From the NCBI GenBank assembly GCA_947475295.1, contig CANJLF010000009.1:39463-103462 (forward strand): a stretch of DNA of 64,000 nucleotides. The letters are read 5' to 3'. This DNA comes from Fidelibacterota bacterium. Its GTDB lineage: Bacteria > Pseudomonadota > Alphaproteobacteria > Rhodospirillales > Rhodospirillaceae. Of this stretch, positions 27,105 to 35,028 are shown piece after piece. The notes beneath the pieces are model-generated. The model was not told where the DNA came from, ran no database searches, and saw only the letters and a program-made list of their open reading frames with translations. Position 1 is the stretch's first letter. Every line of letters starts with the position of its first letter. The translations under genes were made by a program, and so were the position numbers.

Positions 27105-27736
27105 GCATCATGACCAAAGGCATTTTCATCACATTCGAGGGCGGCGAGGGTGCGGGCAAATCCAGCCAGGTGCGCCTGCTGGGCGAAGCGCTCAGCGCCA
27201 AAGGCCACAACGTGCTGCTGACGCGCGAGCCGGGCGGCGCCACCGGCGCCGAGGCCATCCGCAAATTGCTGGTGGAGGGGCCTGGCGGCCACTGGGACGG
27301 CATCACCGAGGCATTGCTGCATTCAGCGGCCCGGCGCGATCACCTGGTGAACGCGGTATGGCCGGCGCTGGACGCCGGTAAGATCGTGATTTCCGACCGC
27401 TTCGCCGATTCGACCATCGCCTATCAGGGCTATGCTTACGGCATCGACGTGACGGCGCTGCATACGCTTTATAAGGCCGCCATCGGCGACTTCAAGCCAA
27501 AGCTGACCTTGATCCTCGACCTGCCGGTGGAAGCCGGCCTTGAACGGGCGTCGCAGCGCGGCGGCAAGGAAACGCGTTACGAGAGCATGGGCGTCGAGTT
27601 CCACGAACGCGTGCGCCGGGGATTTCAGGCCGTCGCCAAGGCCGAGCCCGGCCGCTGCAAGGTCATCGACGGCACGCAAAGCATCGACGATATCCATATC
27701 CAGGTATTAGCCGAAGTTCTGAAGGTCTTGCCGTAA
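27101..27736 (+). CDS. tmk: Thymidylate kinase
   Basis: 211 residues from GTG 27101 (208 if ATG 27110 is used). It phosphorylates dTMP to dTDP. The P-loop FEGGEGAGKSSQ, the LTREPGG motif, the DRF triad in VISDRFADSTIAYQG, and the lid ASQRGGKETRYE are present. It is followed at 13 bp by holB, the usual tmk-holB order. Confidence 0.96.
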   Translation: MSIMTKGIFITFEGGEGAGKSSQVRLLGEALSAKGHNVLLTREPGGATGAEAIRKLLVEGPGGHWDGITEALLHSAARRDHLVNAVWPALDAGKIVISDRFADSTIAYQGYAYGIDVTALHTLYKAAIGDFKPKLTLILDLPVEAGLERASQRGGKETRYESMGVEFHERVRRGFQAVAKAEPGRCKVIDGTQSIDDIHIQVLAEVLKVLP

Positions 27737-27749
27737 GGGCCTGTTCGCA

Positions 27750-28862
27750 ATGCGCGATGCCGATCCCACAGAAATCCCCGAGCCGCGCAGCAATCCCTAT
27801 CTTATAGGCCATGACGCGGCCGAGAAGGACTACCTCCAGGCTTGGTCCAGCGGACGGCTGGCGCATGCTTGGCTGATCTGCGGGCCGCGCGGCATCGGCA
27901 AGGCGACGCTGGCATACCGCATGGCGCGTTTCGCGCTGGCGCAAGGCGCTGAACCCGACGCCGCCGATATGTTCGGCGCACCGCCAGTGAAAACCTTGAA
28001 CATGTCCGCCGACGATCCGGTGTTTCGCCGCGTGGCGGCCCAGGGTCACGGCGATTTCCGCATTGTCGAGCGCGGCTGGTCCGATACCAAGCAGACCAAG
28101 CGCAAAACCGTCATCGGCGTGGATGAGGTGCGCGAGATCGGCGGCTTCATGTCCATGACCCCGGCCGAAGGCGGCTGGCGCACGGTGATAATCGACGCCG
28201 CCGACGAAATGAACTCCAACGCCGCCAACGCCGTGCTGAAGGTGCTGGAGGAGCCGCCGCGCCGGGCGCTGTTGTTCCTTGTCGCGCACAATCCCGACCG
28301 CCTGCTGCCGACCATCCGCTCGCGCTGCCGCCGCCTCGATCTCAGGCCGCTCGCGCAAACCCAGGTCACCATGCTCATGGGCCGCTATCGCCCAGACCTG
28401 AAGGCCGCCGATGTGACGGCGCTGGCGGTGCTGGCCGACGGCTCCATCGGCCGCGCCATGGAACTGGCGGATGAGGGCGGCGTGGCGCTGTTCCGCGATC
28501 TCATGGACCTTTTGGCCGAGGCACCCCGCCTCAATATCTCGCGGCTCCATGCCTTGAGCGACAAAGCCTTGAAGGGCGATGTCTTTCGCACCCTGACCGG
28601 CCTCCTGTCATGGTGGCTCGCGCGCATGGCGACTGAAGGGGCCAGGGGCGGCCTCGACACCCTGGCTGAAATTGTGCCGGGCGAGCGTGATCTGGCTCGC
28701 AAGCTTCTCACCGCCGCCGCGCCCTCCGCCTGGGCCGAGGTTTGGGACAAGATCAGCCACCTCGCGCGGCGCACCGACGCCATCAACCTCGACCGCAAGC
28801 GCAGCCTCATGCTGATGCTGATGTCGGTGGAAAGTGCGGCCACGCTGGGAAAAGCCGCCTAA
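27750..28862 (+). CDS. holB: DNA polymerase III subunit delta'
   Basis: 370 residues of the clamp-loader AAA+ fold. Seen are the modified P-loop CGPRGIGKATLAYRMA, a VIIDAADEMNSNAANAVLKVLEEPP segment and the SRC motif in TIRSRCRRLDLRPL. The insert around residues 85-125 (RIVERGWSDTKQTKRK) is typical of alphaproteobacterial HolB. It loads the sliding clamp together with DnaX and HolA. Confidence 0.95.
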   Translation: MRDADPTEIPEPRSNPYLIGHDAAEKDYLQAWSSGRLAHAWLICGPRGIGKATLAYRMARFALAQGAEPDAADMFGAPPVKTLNMSADDPVFRRVAAQGHGDFRIVERGWSDTKQTKRKTVIGVDEVREIGGFMSMTPAEGGWRTVIIDAADEMNSNAANAVLKVLEEPPRRALLFLVAHNPDRLLPTIRSRCRRLDLRPLAQTQVTMLMGRYRPDLKAADVTALAVLADGSIGRAMELADEGGVALFRDLMDLLAEAPRLNISRLHALSDKALKGDVFRTLTGLLSWWLARMATEGARGGLDTLAEIVPGERDLARKLLTAAAPSAWAEVWDKISHLARRTDAINLDRKRSLMLMLMSVESAATLGKAA

Positions 28863-28957
28863 TTCCAGGCCCCTCCGTCCAATCGGGCACCCTTTCGCGA
28901 ACTCCTTGAAACGTCTATATCAGGCGCACATTTTCGCGGATTTTGGAGTGTTCCCCC

Positions 28958-30544
28958 GTGTCCCCAAGTAAGAATGGCGCGTTCTACATCACGACGCCCA
29001 TTTACTACGTCAACGACAAGCCCCACATCGGGCATGCGTACACGACGATTGCCTGCGACGTGTTGGCGCGTTTCAAGCGCTTGGACGGTTTTGACGTCAA
29101 GTTCCTGACCGGCACCGACGAGCACGGCCAGAAGGTCGCCAAGGCGGCGGAGAAGGGCGTCACTGCTCAGGCGCTGTGCGATGCCAATTCGCAGAATTTC
29201 CGCGACCTCGCCAAGACACTCGGCATCACCAACGACGACTTCATCCGCACCACCGAAGAACGTCACATCAAGGCCTGCCAGGCTTTATGGCAGCGGCTGG
29301 AACAGGCGGGCGAGATCAAGATCGGTAAATATGCCGGCTGGTATGCCGTGCGCGACGAAGCCTTCTACAACGAAAGTGAACTGATCAAAGGCCCCAACGG
29401 CGAAAAACTTGGTCCGACCGGCGCGCCGGTGGAGTGGGTCGAGGAAGAGAGCTTCTTCTTCCCCTTGTCCAAATGGCAGCAGCCGCTTTTGGACTTCTAC
29501 GACGCCAACCCGGACTTCATCGCGCCCAAGAGCCGCTTCAATGAAATCTACAGCTTCGTGAAGGGCGGCCTCAACGATCTGTCGATTTCGCGCACGGCCT
29601 TTTCGTGGGGCGTGCCGGTGCCGGGCAATCCTAAACACGTCATGTACGTTTGGATTGATGCCCTCACCAATTACATCACCGCGCTTGGTTACCCCGATGA
29701 ATCCGGCGAGATGGCCAAGTTCTGGCCCAAGGCGGACCCCGTTGCTATGCATGTAGTGGGCAAGGACATCATCCGCTTCCATTGCGTCTATTGGCCGGCT
29801 TTCCTCATGGCCGCGAAATTGCCGTTGCCGAAGCGCGTCTTCGCCCACGGCTGGTGGACCGTGGAAGGTCAGAAGATGTCCAAGTCCCTGGGCAATGCCA
29901 TCGACCCCAATATGCTGGTGGAGAAATACGGCCTCGATCAGCTGCGCTATTTTCTGATGCGCGAAATCCCCTTCGGCAACGATGGCGATTTCGCCGAAGC
30001 CGCCATAGCCGGGCGCATCAACAGCGAGTTGGCCAACGCCTTCGGAAACCTTGCGCAGCGGTTCCTGTCGTTCATCGGTAAAAACCTGGAAGGTGTACTG
30101 CCCGCGCCCAACGATCTGACCGCGGGCGACAAGGATCTATTGGGCGCGAGCTACGCCCTGCTCGACCAATGCCGCGAAGCTATCGAACGGCAGGCCTTTC
30201 ATGACGCCATCGAGGCGATTTGGGTCGTTGTCCGCGCCGCCAACGGTTACGTCGATGTGCAGGCGCCCTGGGCGCTGCGCAAGACCGACCCCGCGCGCAT
30301 GAACACCGTGCTTTATGTACTGGCCGAGGTGGTGCGCCATCTCGCCATCCTGATCCAGCCCTTCACGCCCACCGCCGCGGCCAAAATGCTCGACCAGCTG
30401 GCCGTGCCGGAGTCCGCGCGGACCTTCGCGCACTTGGGCGATGCCCATGCGCTCAAAGGCGGCACGGCACTGCCGACACCGACCGGCGTCTTCCCGCGCT
30501 ACGGTGATCCAAAAGTAGGGCCCAGGGAAGGGAAGGGGGCATAA
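28958..30544 (+). CDS. metG: Methionyl-tRNA synthetase
   Basis: 528 residues, the short class without the C-terminal dimerisation domain. It charges tRNA-Met. The HIGH motif appears as KPHIGHAYTT near residue 20, KMSKSLGN near 310, and an anticodon-binding helical domain follows. GTG 28958 was chosen because GGAG lies 9 bases upstream; an in-frame TTG at 28943 would add 5 residues. It overlaps the tatD ATG by one base, in the usual holB-metG-tatD order. Confidence 0.96.
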   Translation: MSPSKNGAFYITTPIYYVNDKPHIGHAYTTIACDVLARFKRLDGFDVKFLTGTDEHGQKVAKAAEKGVTAQALCDANSQNFRDLAKTLGITNDDFIRTTEERHIKACQALWQRLEQAGEIKIGKYAGWYAVRDEAFYNESELIKGPNGEKLGPTGAPVEWVEEESFFFPLSKWQQPLLDFYDANPDFIAPKSRFNEIYSFVKGGLNDLSISRTAFSWGVPVPGNPKHVMYVWIDALTNYITALGYPDESGEMAKFWPKADPVAMHVVGKDIIRFHCVYWPAFLMAAKLPLPKRVFAHGWWTVEGQKMSKSLGNAIDPNMLVEKYGLDQLRYFLMREIPFGNDGDFAEAAIAGRINSELANAFGNLAQRFLSFIGKNLEGVLPAPNDLTAGDKDLLGASYALLDQCREAIERQAFHDAIEAIWVVVRAANGYVDVQAPWALRKTDPARMNTVLYVLAEVVRHLAILIQPFTPTAAAKMLDQLAVPESARTFAHLGDAHALKGGTALPTPTGVFPRYGDPKVGPREGKGA

Positions 30545-31359
30545 TGACCGCGCCATTCCTCGTCGACAGCCATTGCCATCTGGACTTTCCTGAGCTGGCC
30601 GGCGACGCCGCCGGCGTCGTGGCGCGCGCCCGCGCGGCCGGGGTCGGCCACTTGCTCACCATCGGCACTAAGATCACCGCCTTCGACGGCGTGCGCGCCA
30701 TGGCGGAAAAATTCGACAATGTGTCCTGTTCCGTCGGCATCCATCCGCACGAGGCCGGCGTTGAACCGGCCATGGACGTCGAAAAACTGACCGCGCTCGC
30801 CCAGCATCCCAAGGTCGTGGCTTTTGGGGAGACCGGCCTCGACTTCTATTACGAGCACAGCCCGCGCGCCGACCAGGAACGCAGCTTCCGCGTCCATCTC
30901 GCCGCCGCCCGCCAGAACAAGCTGCCGGTGATCGTCCATACCCGCGACGCCGATCCCGAGACCGCCGCCATCCTGGAAGAAGAGATGGCCAAAGGTGCGT
31001 TCACCGGAGTCATACATTGCTTTAGCTCCGGCCCGGAACTTGCTGTAAAAGCGCTGGAATTGGGGCTTTACATTTCGCTCTCGGGGATCGTCACCTTCAA
31101 GAAGGCCGACGCCTTGCGCGAGGTCGCCAAGACCGTTCCTCTGGACCGCATTTTGGTGGAAACCGACAGCCCGTACCTGGCGCCCATGCCCCATCGCGGC
31201 AAGGCCAACGAGCCGGCCTTTGTCACCCATACCGCCGCTGTGGTGGCGGGCCTCAAGGGCGTCTCGCGCGACGAGCTGGCGGCCCAGACCACGGCCAATT
31301 TCTTCCGGCTGTTCTCAAAAGCTAAGCATATCGGGGGCCAAAGCGCCGGCGTAACGTGA
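30544..31359 (+). CDS. TatD-family metal-dependent deoxyribonuclease (YcfH-like)
   Basis: 271 residues, a TIM-barrel amidohydrolase-type fold. Metal ligands are seen in VDSHCHLDF, GETGLDFYY, VIVHTRDAD, IHCFSSGPE and ETDSPYLAP. Family members act as 3'-5' DNA/RNA exonucleases or as D-aminoacyl-tRNA-type hydrolases; which applies is open. Its ATG shares a base with the metG stop, and its stop shares a base with the next start. Confidence 0.95.
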   Translation: MTAPFLVDSHCHLDFPELAGDAAGVVARARAAGVGHLLTIGTKITAFDGVRAMAEKFDNVSCSVGIHPHEAGVEPAMDVEKLTALAQHPKVVAFGETGLDFYYEHSPRADQERSFRVHLAAARQNKLPVIVHTRDADPETAAILEEEMAKGAFTGVIHCFSSGPELAVKALELGLYISLSGIVTFKKADALREVAKTVPLDRILVETDSPYLAPMPHRGKANEPAFVTHTAAVVAGLKGVSRDELAAQTTANFFRLFSKAKHIGGQSAGVT

Positions 31360-32141
31360 TGAAAGTCACCATCCTCGGCTGCGGATCGTCCTCCGGCGTG
31401 CCTTCGGTCGCGCTCGGTTGGGGCAAGTGTGACCCGGGCAACCCCAAGAACCGCCGCCGCCGTGCGTCTATTCTGGTGGAGGAGGGCCAAGGGGAAAAGA
31501 CAACCACCCTGCTGGTGGATACCTCGCCGGACCTGCGTGAACAGATGCTGGACGTAGGGCTAAAGCGCCTCGACGCCGTGCTTTATACCCATGCCCATGC
31601 CGATCATATCCATGGCATCGACGAGCTGCGTGAGATCACGCGCCTGCTGAAAACCGACCTGCCGGTCTATGCCATGGCTGAGACCATGCGGTGCCTGGAA
31701 ACCCGCTTCGGATATGTCTTCAAGCCCATTCCGGCCGACGGCTATGTTTACCGGCCGTGGCTGCGCTCCCACGTCATCGAACCCACGGAGCGCTTCGCCG
31801 TGGGCAATATCGCGGTGGACTCCTTCCTGCAGCAGCACGGTCATGTGCAGACGCTGGGCTACAACTTCGGGCCGGTGATTTATTCGACCGATGTTTCCGA
31901 CCTGCCGCCAGCATCCAAGGCGGTCATCAAAGGCGCCAAGGTCTGGATCGTCGGCGCCATCAGCGACATGCCGTTTTTTACCCATGCCCATGTGGCGAAG
32001 GTGCTGGACTGGGTGGCCGAATTGAGACCGCATCGGACCATCATCACGCATATGAGCAACAGCCTGGACTACGAGACCCTGGCGGCCCGGTTGCCGGTGG
32101 GCGTGACGCCGGCCTTTGATGGGCTGGTGGTTGAGGCTTAG
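31359..32141 (+). CDS. PhnP-like metallo-beta-lactamase-fold phosphodiesterase
   Basis: 260 residues. The metal centre is clear in YTHAHADHIHGID (HxHxDH), with further ligands in STDVSDLPP and the final THMSNSLDY. Relatives hydrolyse cyclic phosphodiesters. It is translationally coupled to tatD (TGATG). Its 3' end, from GAGACCCTGG to past the stop, recurs in decayed form at 34542-34625. Confidence 0.93.
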   Translation: MKVTILGCGSSSGVPSVALGWGKCDPGNPKNRRRRASILVEEGQGEKTTTLLVDTSPDLREQMLDVGLKRLDAVLYTHAHADHIHGIDELREITRLLKTDLPVYAMAETMRCLETRFGYVFKPIPADGYVYRPWLRSHVIEPTERFAVGNIAVDSFLQQHGHVQTLGYNFGPVIYSTDVSDLPPASKAVIKGAKVWIVGAISDMPFFTHAHVAKVLDWVAELRPHRTIITHMSNSLDYETLAARLPVGVTPAFDGLVVEA

Positions 32142-32159
32142 AGCGCCGGCAGGTCCTTT

Positions 32160-34538
32160 TTAGGGCACCACCCGGATATGTTCGGGTGGCAAGTCAGCGT
32201 GATAGCGGTCGACCATTTGTGCGTAGGCGTTCTCCAGATGCGCGGTATACAGCGCGGGCTTGAAGAGCGAGGACGTCGTTAAATTCCTTGCGAGCATAGA
32301 CCGGACGTCATCCATCGCACGTTGGTTCGATGCAAGAGCAACGGCCCGATCCTCGAATTCCGCCGACGTGGAGGTGATCAGTTCCGGCAGATCAATTTCG
32401 GTGAGCAGGCCGGCAGCTACACGCGCCGCGAAAGACGCCCCGATACATGTCAGAACCGGTAGGCCCATCCACAACGCGAGGCTGGTCGTGGTGTGAGCAT
32501 TGTAGGGCAGGGTGTCAAGGAATAGATCCGCCAGTCGCTGGCATGCGAGATAGTCGCCAAAGGGCATGCGCCGCGAGAAGATAAGGCGGCTGGAGTCGAT
32601 GCCCCGGCGTTCCGCCTCATTGCGAAGATTGTTCGCCGCGTCGGGATTGTCTTCCAACAGCCACAGCACGCTCCCCGGCACGCACCCGAGAATGCGCATC
32701 CAGGAGTCGAAGGTCGTGGGCGAGATTTTGAAATTGTTGTTGAAGCAACAATAGACAAAGCCCGTCTCAGGCAACCCCAGATCGGCCCGCGTGAATACTT
32801 TATCCGAAAGCGCGTGGCTGGTGTCGTTAGGAGAATAGCTGGGTAGATGCACGACGCGCTCGGCATAATGATGCCGGTCAACTTCGGGAATCACCACCGG
32901 GTTCTCGATGATGTAGTCGTAGTAGTCCGCCCCCATGGTGCCGGGGTAGCCGAGGTAAGTCACCTGAATCGGTGCGGCGCGCATCGCGAATATGCCTGTG
33001 CGCGAGTCCCGCGTATGGCCCGCGAGGTCGACGACGATGTCGATCTCAAGCCGCCGGGCTAGGGCAGCAGTGTCCTCGTCGGATTGATCACGCACGTCGA
33101 TAAATTTGTCGAAAGCGCTCTCCAGGCGAATGCGCATGCGGTCCCGGATGTCGGGTCCGAAGGAAAACCCGTAAACTTCAAATCGGCTGCGATCGTGGGC
33201 TTCGACTATCTCCGCGAGCAATCGCGCGACGGGATGGTCGCGGAAGTCCATGGAAAAGTAACCAATGCGGACTTTTTCGCGGCGCGGCCGTTTTGGAATT
33301 GGCCCGAGGACATCATTTTTGGGGAATACTTCGGCTGCATAAAGAGCTGCCACTCTCTTATGGATCGCAGGGTCATCCACGAGAGTGAGAATTGGAAACG
33401 GGACAACGGCATTTTCGCCCTGCGCAATTTTTTTCAGCAGTAGCGCGACATCCTTATCGTGCGCGCGCCAATCACAGATTTGCATTTTTGTGTGCAGGCG
33501 CATTGCATCAGCGAGGGCGTCATTTTTATTGAGCTGAAGGGCCCGGTCGTAAGCTTCAATGGCGGCTGAATAGCGTTTCAAGTCGCGCAATAAGCGGGCG
33601 CGGTTATAGTGGGCTTCGGCGAAGTTTGGCTCGCACACGATGGCCATGTCGTAGCTCGCCAAGGCGGCCTCTATATGCCCCAATGCCTGCAACAAAACCC
33701 CGCGGCCGTTGTGGGCTTCCGCGAGTTTGGGTTTTAATTGAAGCGCCTGATCGTAGTCAGCCAACGCCGCGTCATACTGTCTCAGGCCTGCCAGGGCCAA
33801 GCCGCGATTGGTGTGAGACTCGGCGTCGTTGGGTCTGATTGACAGAGCTTGGTTGAAGTGAACAACCGCGATCTTAAAGTTCTTCAAGGCGCTGAGCGCC
33901 AAGCCGCAGCCATGGTGAGCTTCCGCATAATCGGGTCGTATGCGAATTGCGTTTGTGTAGCTGTCTATTGCCGCGGCGTGTTGCTTCAAGGCGAATAATG
34001 TCATGCCACGGTTATGGTGGGCCTCGGCGTAGCCCGGATTGATGCGGATGGCGGCATCGAAACTGGCGACGGCGTCCTCAAGCCGATGCAAAGCCTTCAG
34101 AGCAACGCCGCGGTTGTTATAGGCGACGAAGTGATCGGGTTTAAGGGCAATGGCCCGGTCGTAGCTGGCGACGGCCGTCGCGTATTGCCGCAGTTCCTCC
34201 AGCACATAGCCAAGATTGTAGTAAGCGGGGACGCTTTCCGCATTGGCGCCAATGGCCTGCCCAATTAATTGCGCGGCGCGGGTGAAGTTTCCGTCCTGGG
34301 CGGCAAAAACACCCAGCATATGAAGCGCGTCAAAGTGTTTAGGGTCCAGTTCGAGAACTTTTTCGTAAGCCGCCGCGGCTTCCGCAAGACGTCCGCTTTG
34401 TTGCGCGGCAATGGCGTCAGCCAATGTTGCTTGGAGCAGCTCTTCGGACCTGGACGCCGTCAAGGTATTGGCCTGACCGTTTTTATAAGAGTTGATTAAT
34501 CCCGTGAATTTTCTATGTGGTTCGGGTGTGTCCGGCAA
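32160..34538 (-). CDS. TPR protein with OGT-type (GT41) glycosyltransferase domain
   Basis: 792 residues. About nine TPR units (residues 30-345, e.g. AEAHHNRGMTLFALKQHAAA) precede a catalytic domain of the SPINDLY/O-GlcNAc-transferase type (about 385-770), with RIGYFSMDFRDHPV, VDLAGHTRDSRTG, QVTYLGYPGTMGADY, and NNNFKISPTTFDSW...LWLLEDN. It should transfer a sugar, perhaps GlcNAc, to serine/threonine of target proteins in the cytoplasm. The start is unclear: an in-frame stop at 34551-34553 limits it, and TTG 34538 is the first candidate. It lies between the PhnP-like gene and a decayed copy of that gene's 3' end. Confidence 0.92.
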   Translation of the reverse strand: MPDTPEPHRKFTGLINSYKNGQANTLTASRSEELLQATLADAIAAQQSGRLAEAAAAYEKVLELDPKHFDALHMLGVFAAQDGNFTRAAQLIGQAIGANAESVPAYYNLGYVLEELRQYATAVASYDRAIALKPDHFVAYNNRGVALKALHRLEDAVASFDAAIRINPGYAEAHHNRGMTLFALKQHAAAIDSYTNAIRIRPDYAEAHHGCGLALSALKNFKIAVVHFNQALSIRPNDAESHTNRGLALAGLRQYDAALADYDQALQLKPKLAEAHNGRGVLLQALGHIEAALASYDMAIVCEPNFAEAHYNRARLLRDLKRYSAAIEAYDRALQLNKNDALADAMRLHTKMQICDWRAHDKDVALLLKKIAQGENAVVPFPILTLVDDPAIHKRVAALYAAEVFPKNDVLGPIPKRPRREKVRIGYFSMDFRDHPVARLLAEIVEAHDRSRFEVYGFSFGPDIRDRMRIRLESAFDKFIDVRDQSDEDTAALARRLEIDIVVDLAGHTRDSRTGIFAMRAAPIQVTYLGYPGTMGADYYDYIIENPVVIPEVDRHHYAERVVHLPSYSPNDTSHALSDKVFTRADLGLPETGFVYCCFNNNFKISPTTFDSWMRILGCVPGSVLWLLEDNPDAANNLRNEAERRGIDSSRLIFSRRMPFGDYLACQRLADLFLDTLPYNAHTTTSLALWMGLPVLTCIGASFAARVAAGLLTEIDLPELITSTSAEFEDRAVALASNQRAMDDVRSMLARNLTTSSLFKPALYTAHLENAYAQMVDRYHADLPPEHIRVVP

Positions 34539-34541
34539 GCC

Positions 34542-34625
34542 GAGACTCCCTAGTGGGGGCCAGTTGTCGGTGGGCGTAACGCCTGCCTTCAGTGCATGGG
34601 TGGTCGAGGCTTGGAGCGCAGGCCT
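34542..34625 (+). pseudogene. Decayed duplicate of the PhnP-like gene 3' end
   Basis: The plus strand reads QLSVGVTPAFSAWVVEAW, against RLPVGVTPAFDGLVVEA plus stop at 32089-32141. DNA similarity runs from GAGACT to beyond the stop position (GAGCGCAGGC against GAGCGCCGGC). The stop itself is changed to TGG. Together with 32073-32150 it forms imperfect direct repeats around the glycosyltransferase gene. Confidence 0.8.
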
Positions 34626-34660
34626 TTGGGCTTGTCCCCAGTAGTTCTTTAAAAGACATA

Positions 34661-34676
34661 ATATACATTATGCGAC
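34661..34676 (+). promoter_or_regulatory. Orphan copy of the TonB-receptor upstream motif
   Basis: ATATACATTATGCGAC matches the core before both intact TonB receptors. No receptor gene follows on this strand; a broken receptor fragment lies about 260 bp on but in the other orientation. Confidence 0.4.
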
Positions 34677-34737
34677 AATGAGATGTATCTAAACGGCGGA
34701 ATTCGTAGAATTTTACTGGACACTCCCCAACCCTCGA

Positions 34738-34920
34738 AACCGCTTCCTCACCACACCTCCGGGTTCGCAGCCCCGTCCATGGCGATGGTTGTCCCGGTGA
34801 TGTGTAGCCTGGCTTTGTCCGACGCCAGGTACACCACCGCAGCGGCGTTTTCGTCGTGCGGTGATGTCATCCTCTTTGGCCTGGGCCTGGAGCCCCGTCT
34901 CCATCCGCCCGGTACACGTG
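34738..34920 (-). pseudogene. Broken copy of the SDR gene, C-terminal part
   Basis: On the minus strand, METGLQAQAKEDDIT and, after a deletion of about 58 bp and a frame change, VVYLASDK, ITGTTIAMDGAANPEV correspond to VETGLQAQAKQDGIT, VVYLASDK and ITGTTITMDGAANPGV of the intact SDR at 39899-40678. Similarity extends into the 3' flank. Confidence 0.9.
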
Positions 34921-35003
34921 GTTTCCGTACCGCGACCGAGCCCATTGGATACGCTTCCATAAAACTCGACCGAACCACTCCGTTTCGGTTGTACGCGGAC
35001 CTA
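34921..35003 (-). pseudogene. Broken copy of a TonB receptor, near C terminus
   Basis: On the minus strand SVEFYGSVSNGLG matches TVEFYGSVSNVFG of the receptor at 36703-39630, and the AYNR motif precedes it; about 60 bp between them are deleted. It directly joins the SDR remnant, in an order opposite to that of the intact genes. Confidence 0.85.
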
Positions 35004-35006
35004 TGG

Positions 35007-35028
35007 CATGCCAGCTTTCGCTGGCATG
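35007..35028. repeat. Short palindrome at the start of the TPR/2OG gene
   Basis: CATGCCAGC and GCTGGCATG flank a 4-base TTTC loop. Translated, it gives MPAFAGM, a wording often produced by REP-like intergenic palindromes in Caulobacter- and Sphingomonas-type genomes. It holds both candidate start codons (35008 and 35026). Confidence 0.6.

Noticed and set aside
35008..35025. ATG 35008 as start of the TPR/2OG protein (MPAFAGM...)
   Set aside because: The seven extra residues come from the intergenic palindrome and match a common REP-derived wording, so the next ATG was preferred; it cannot be excluded.
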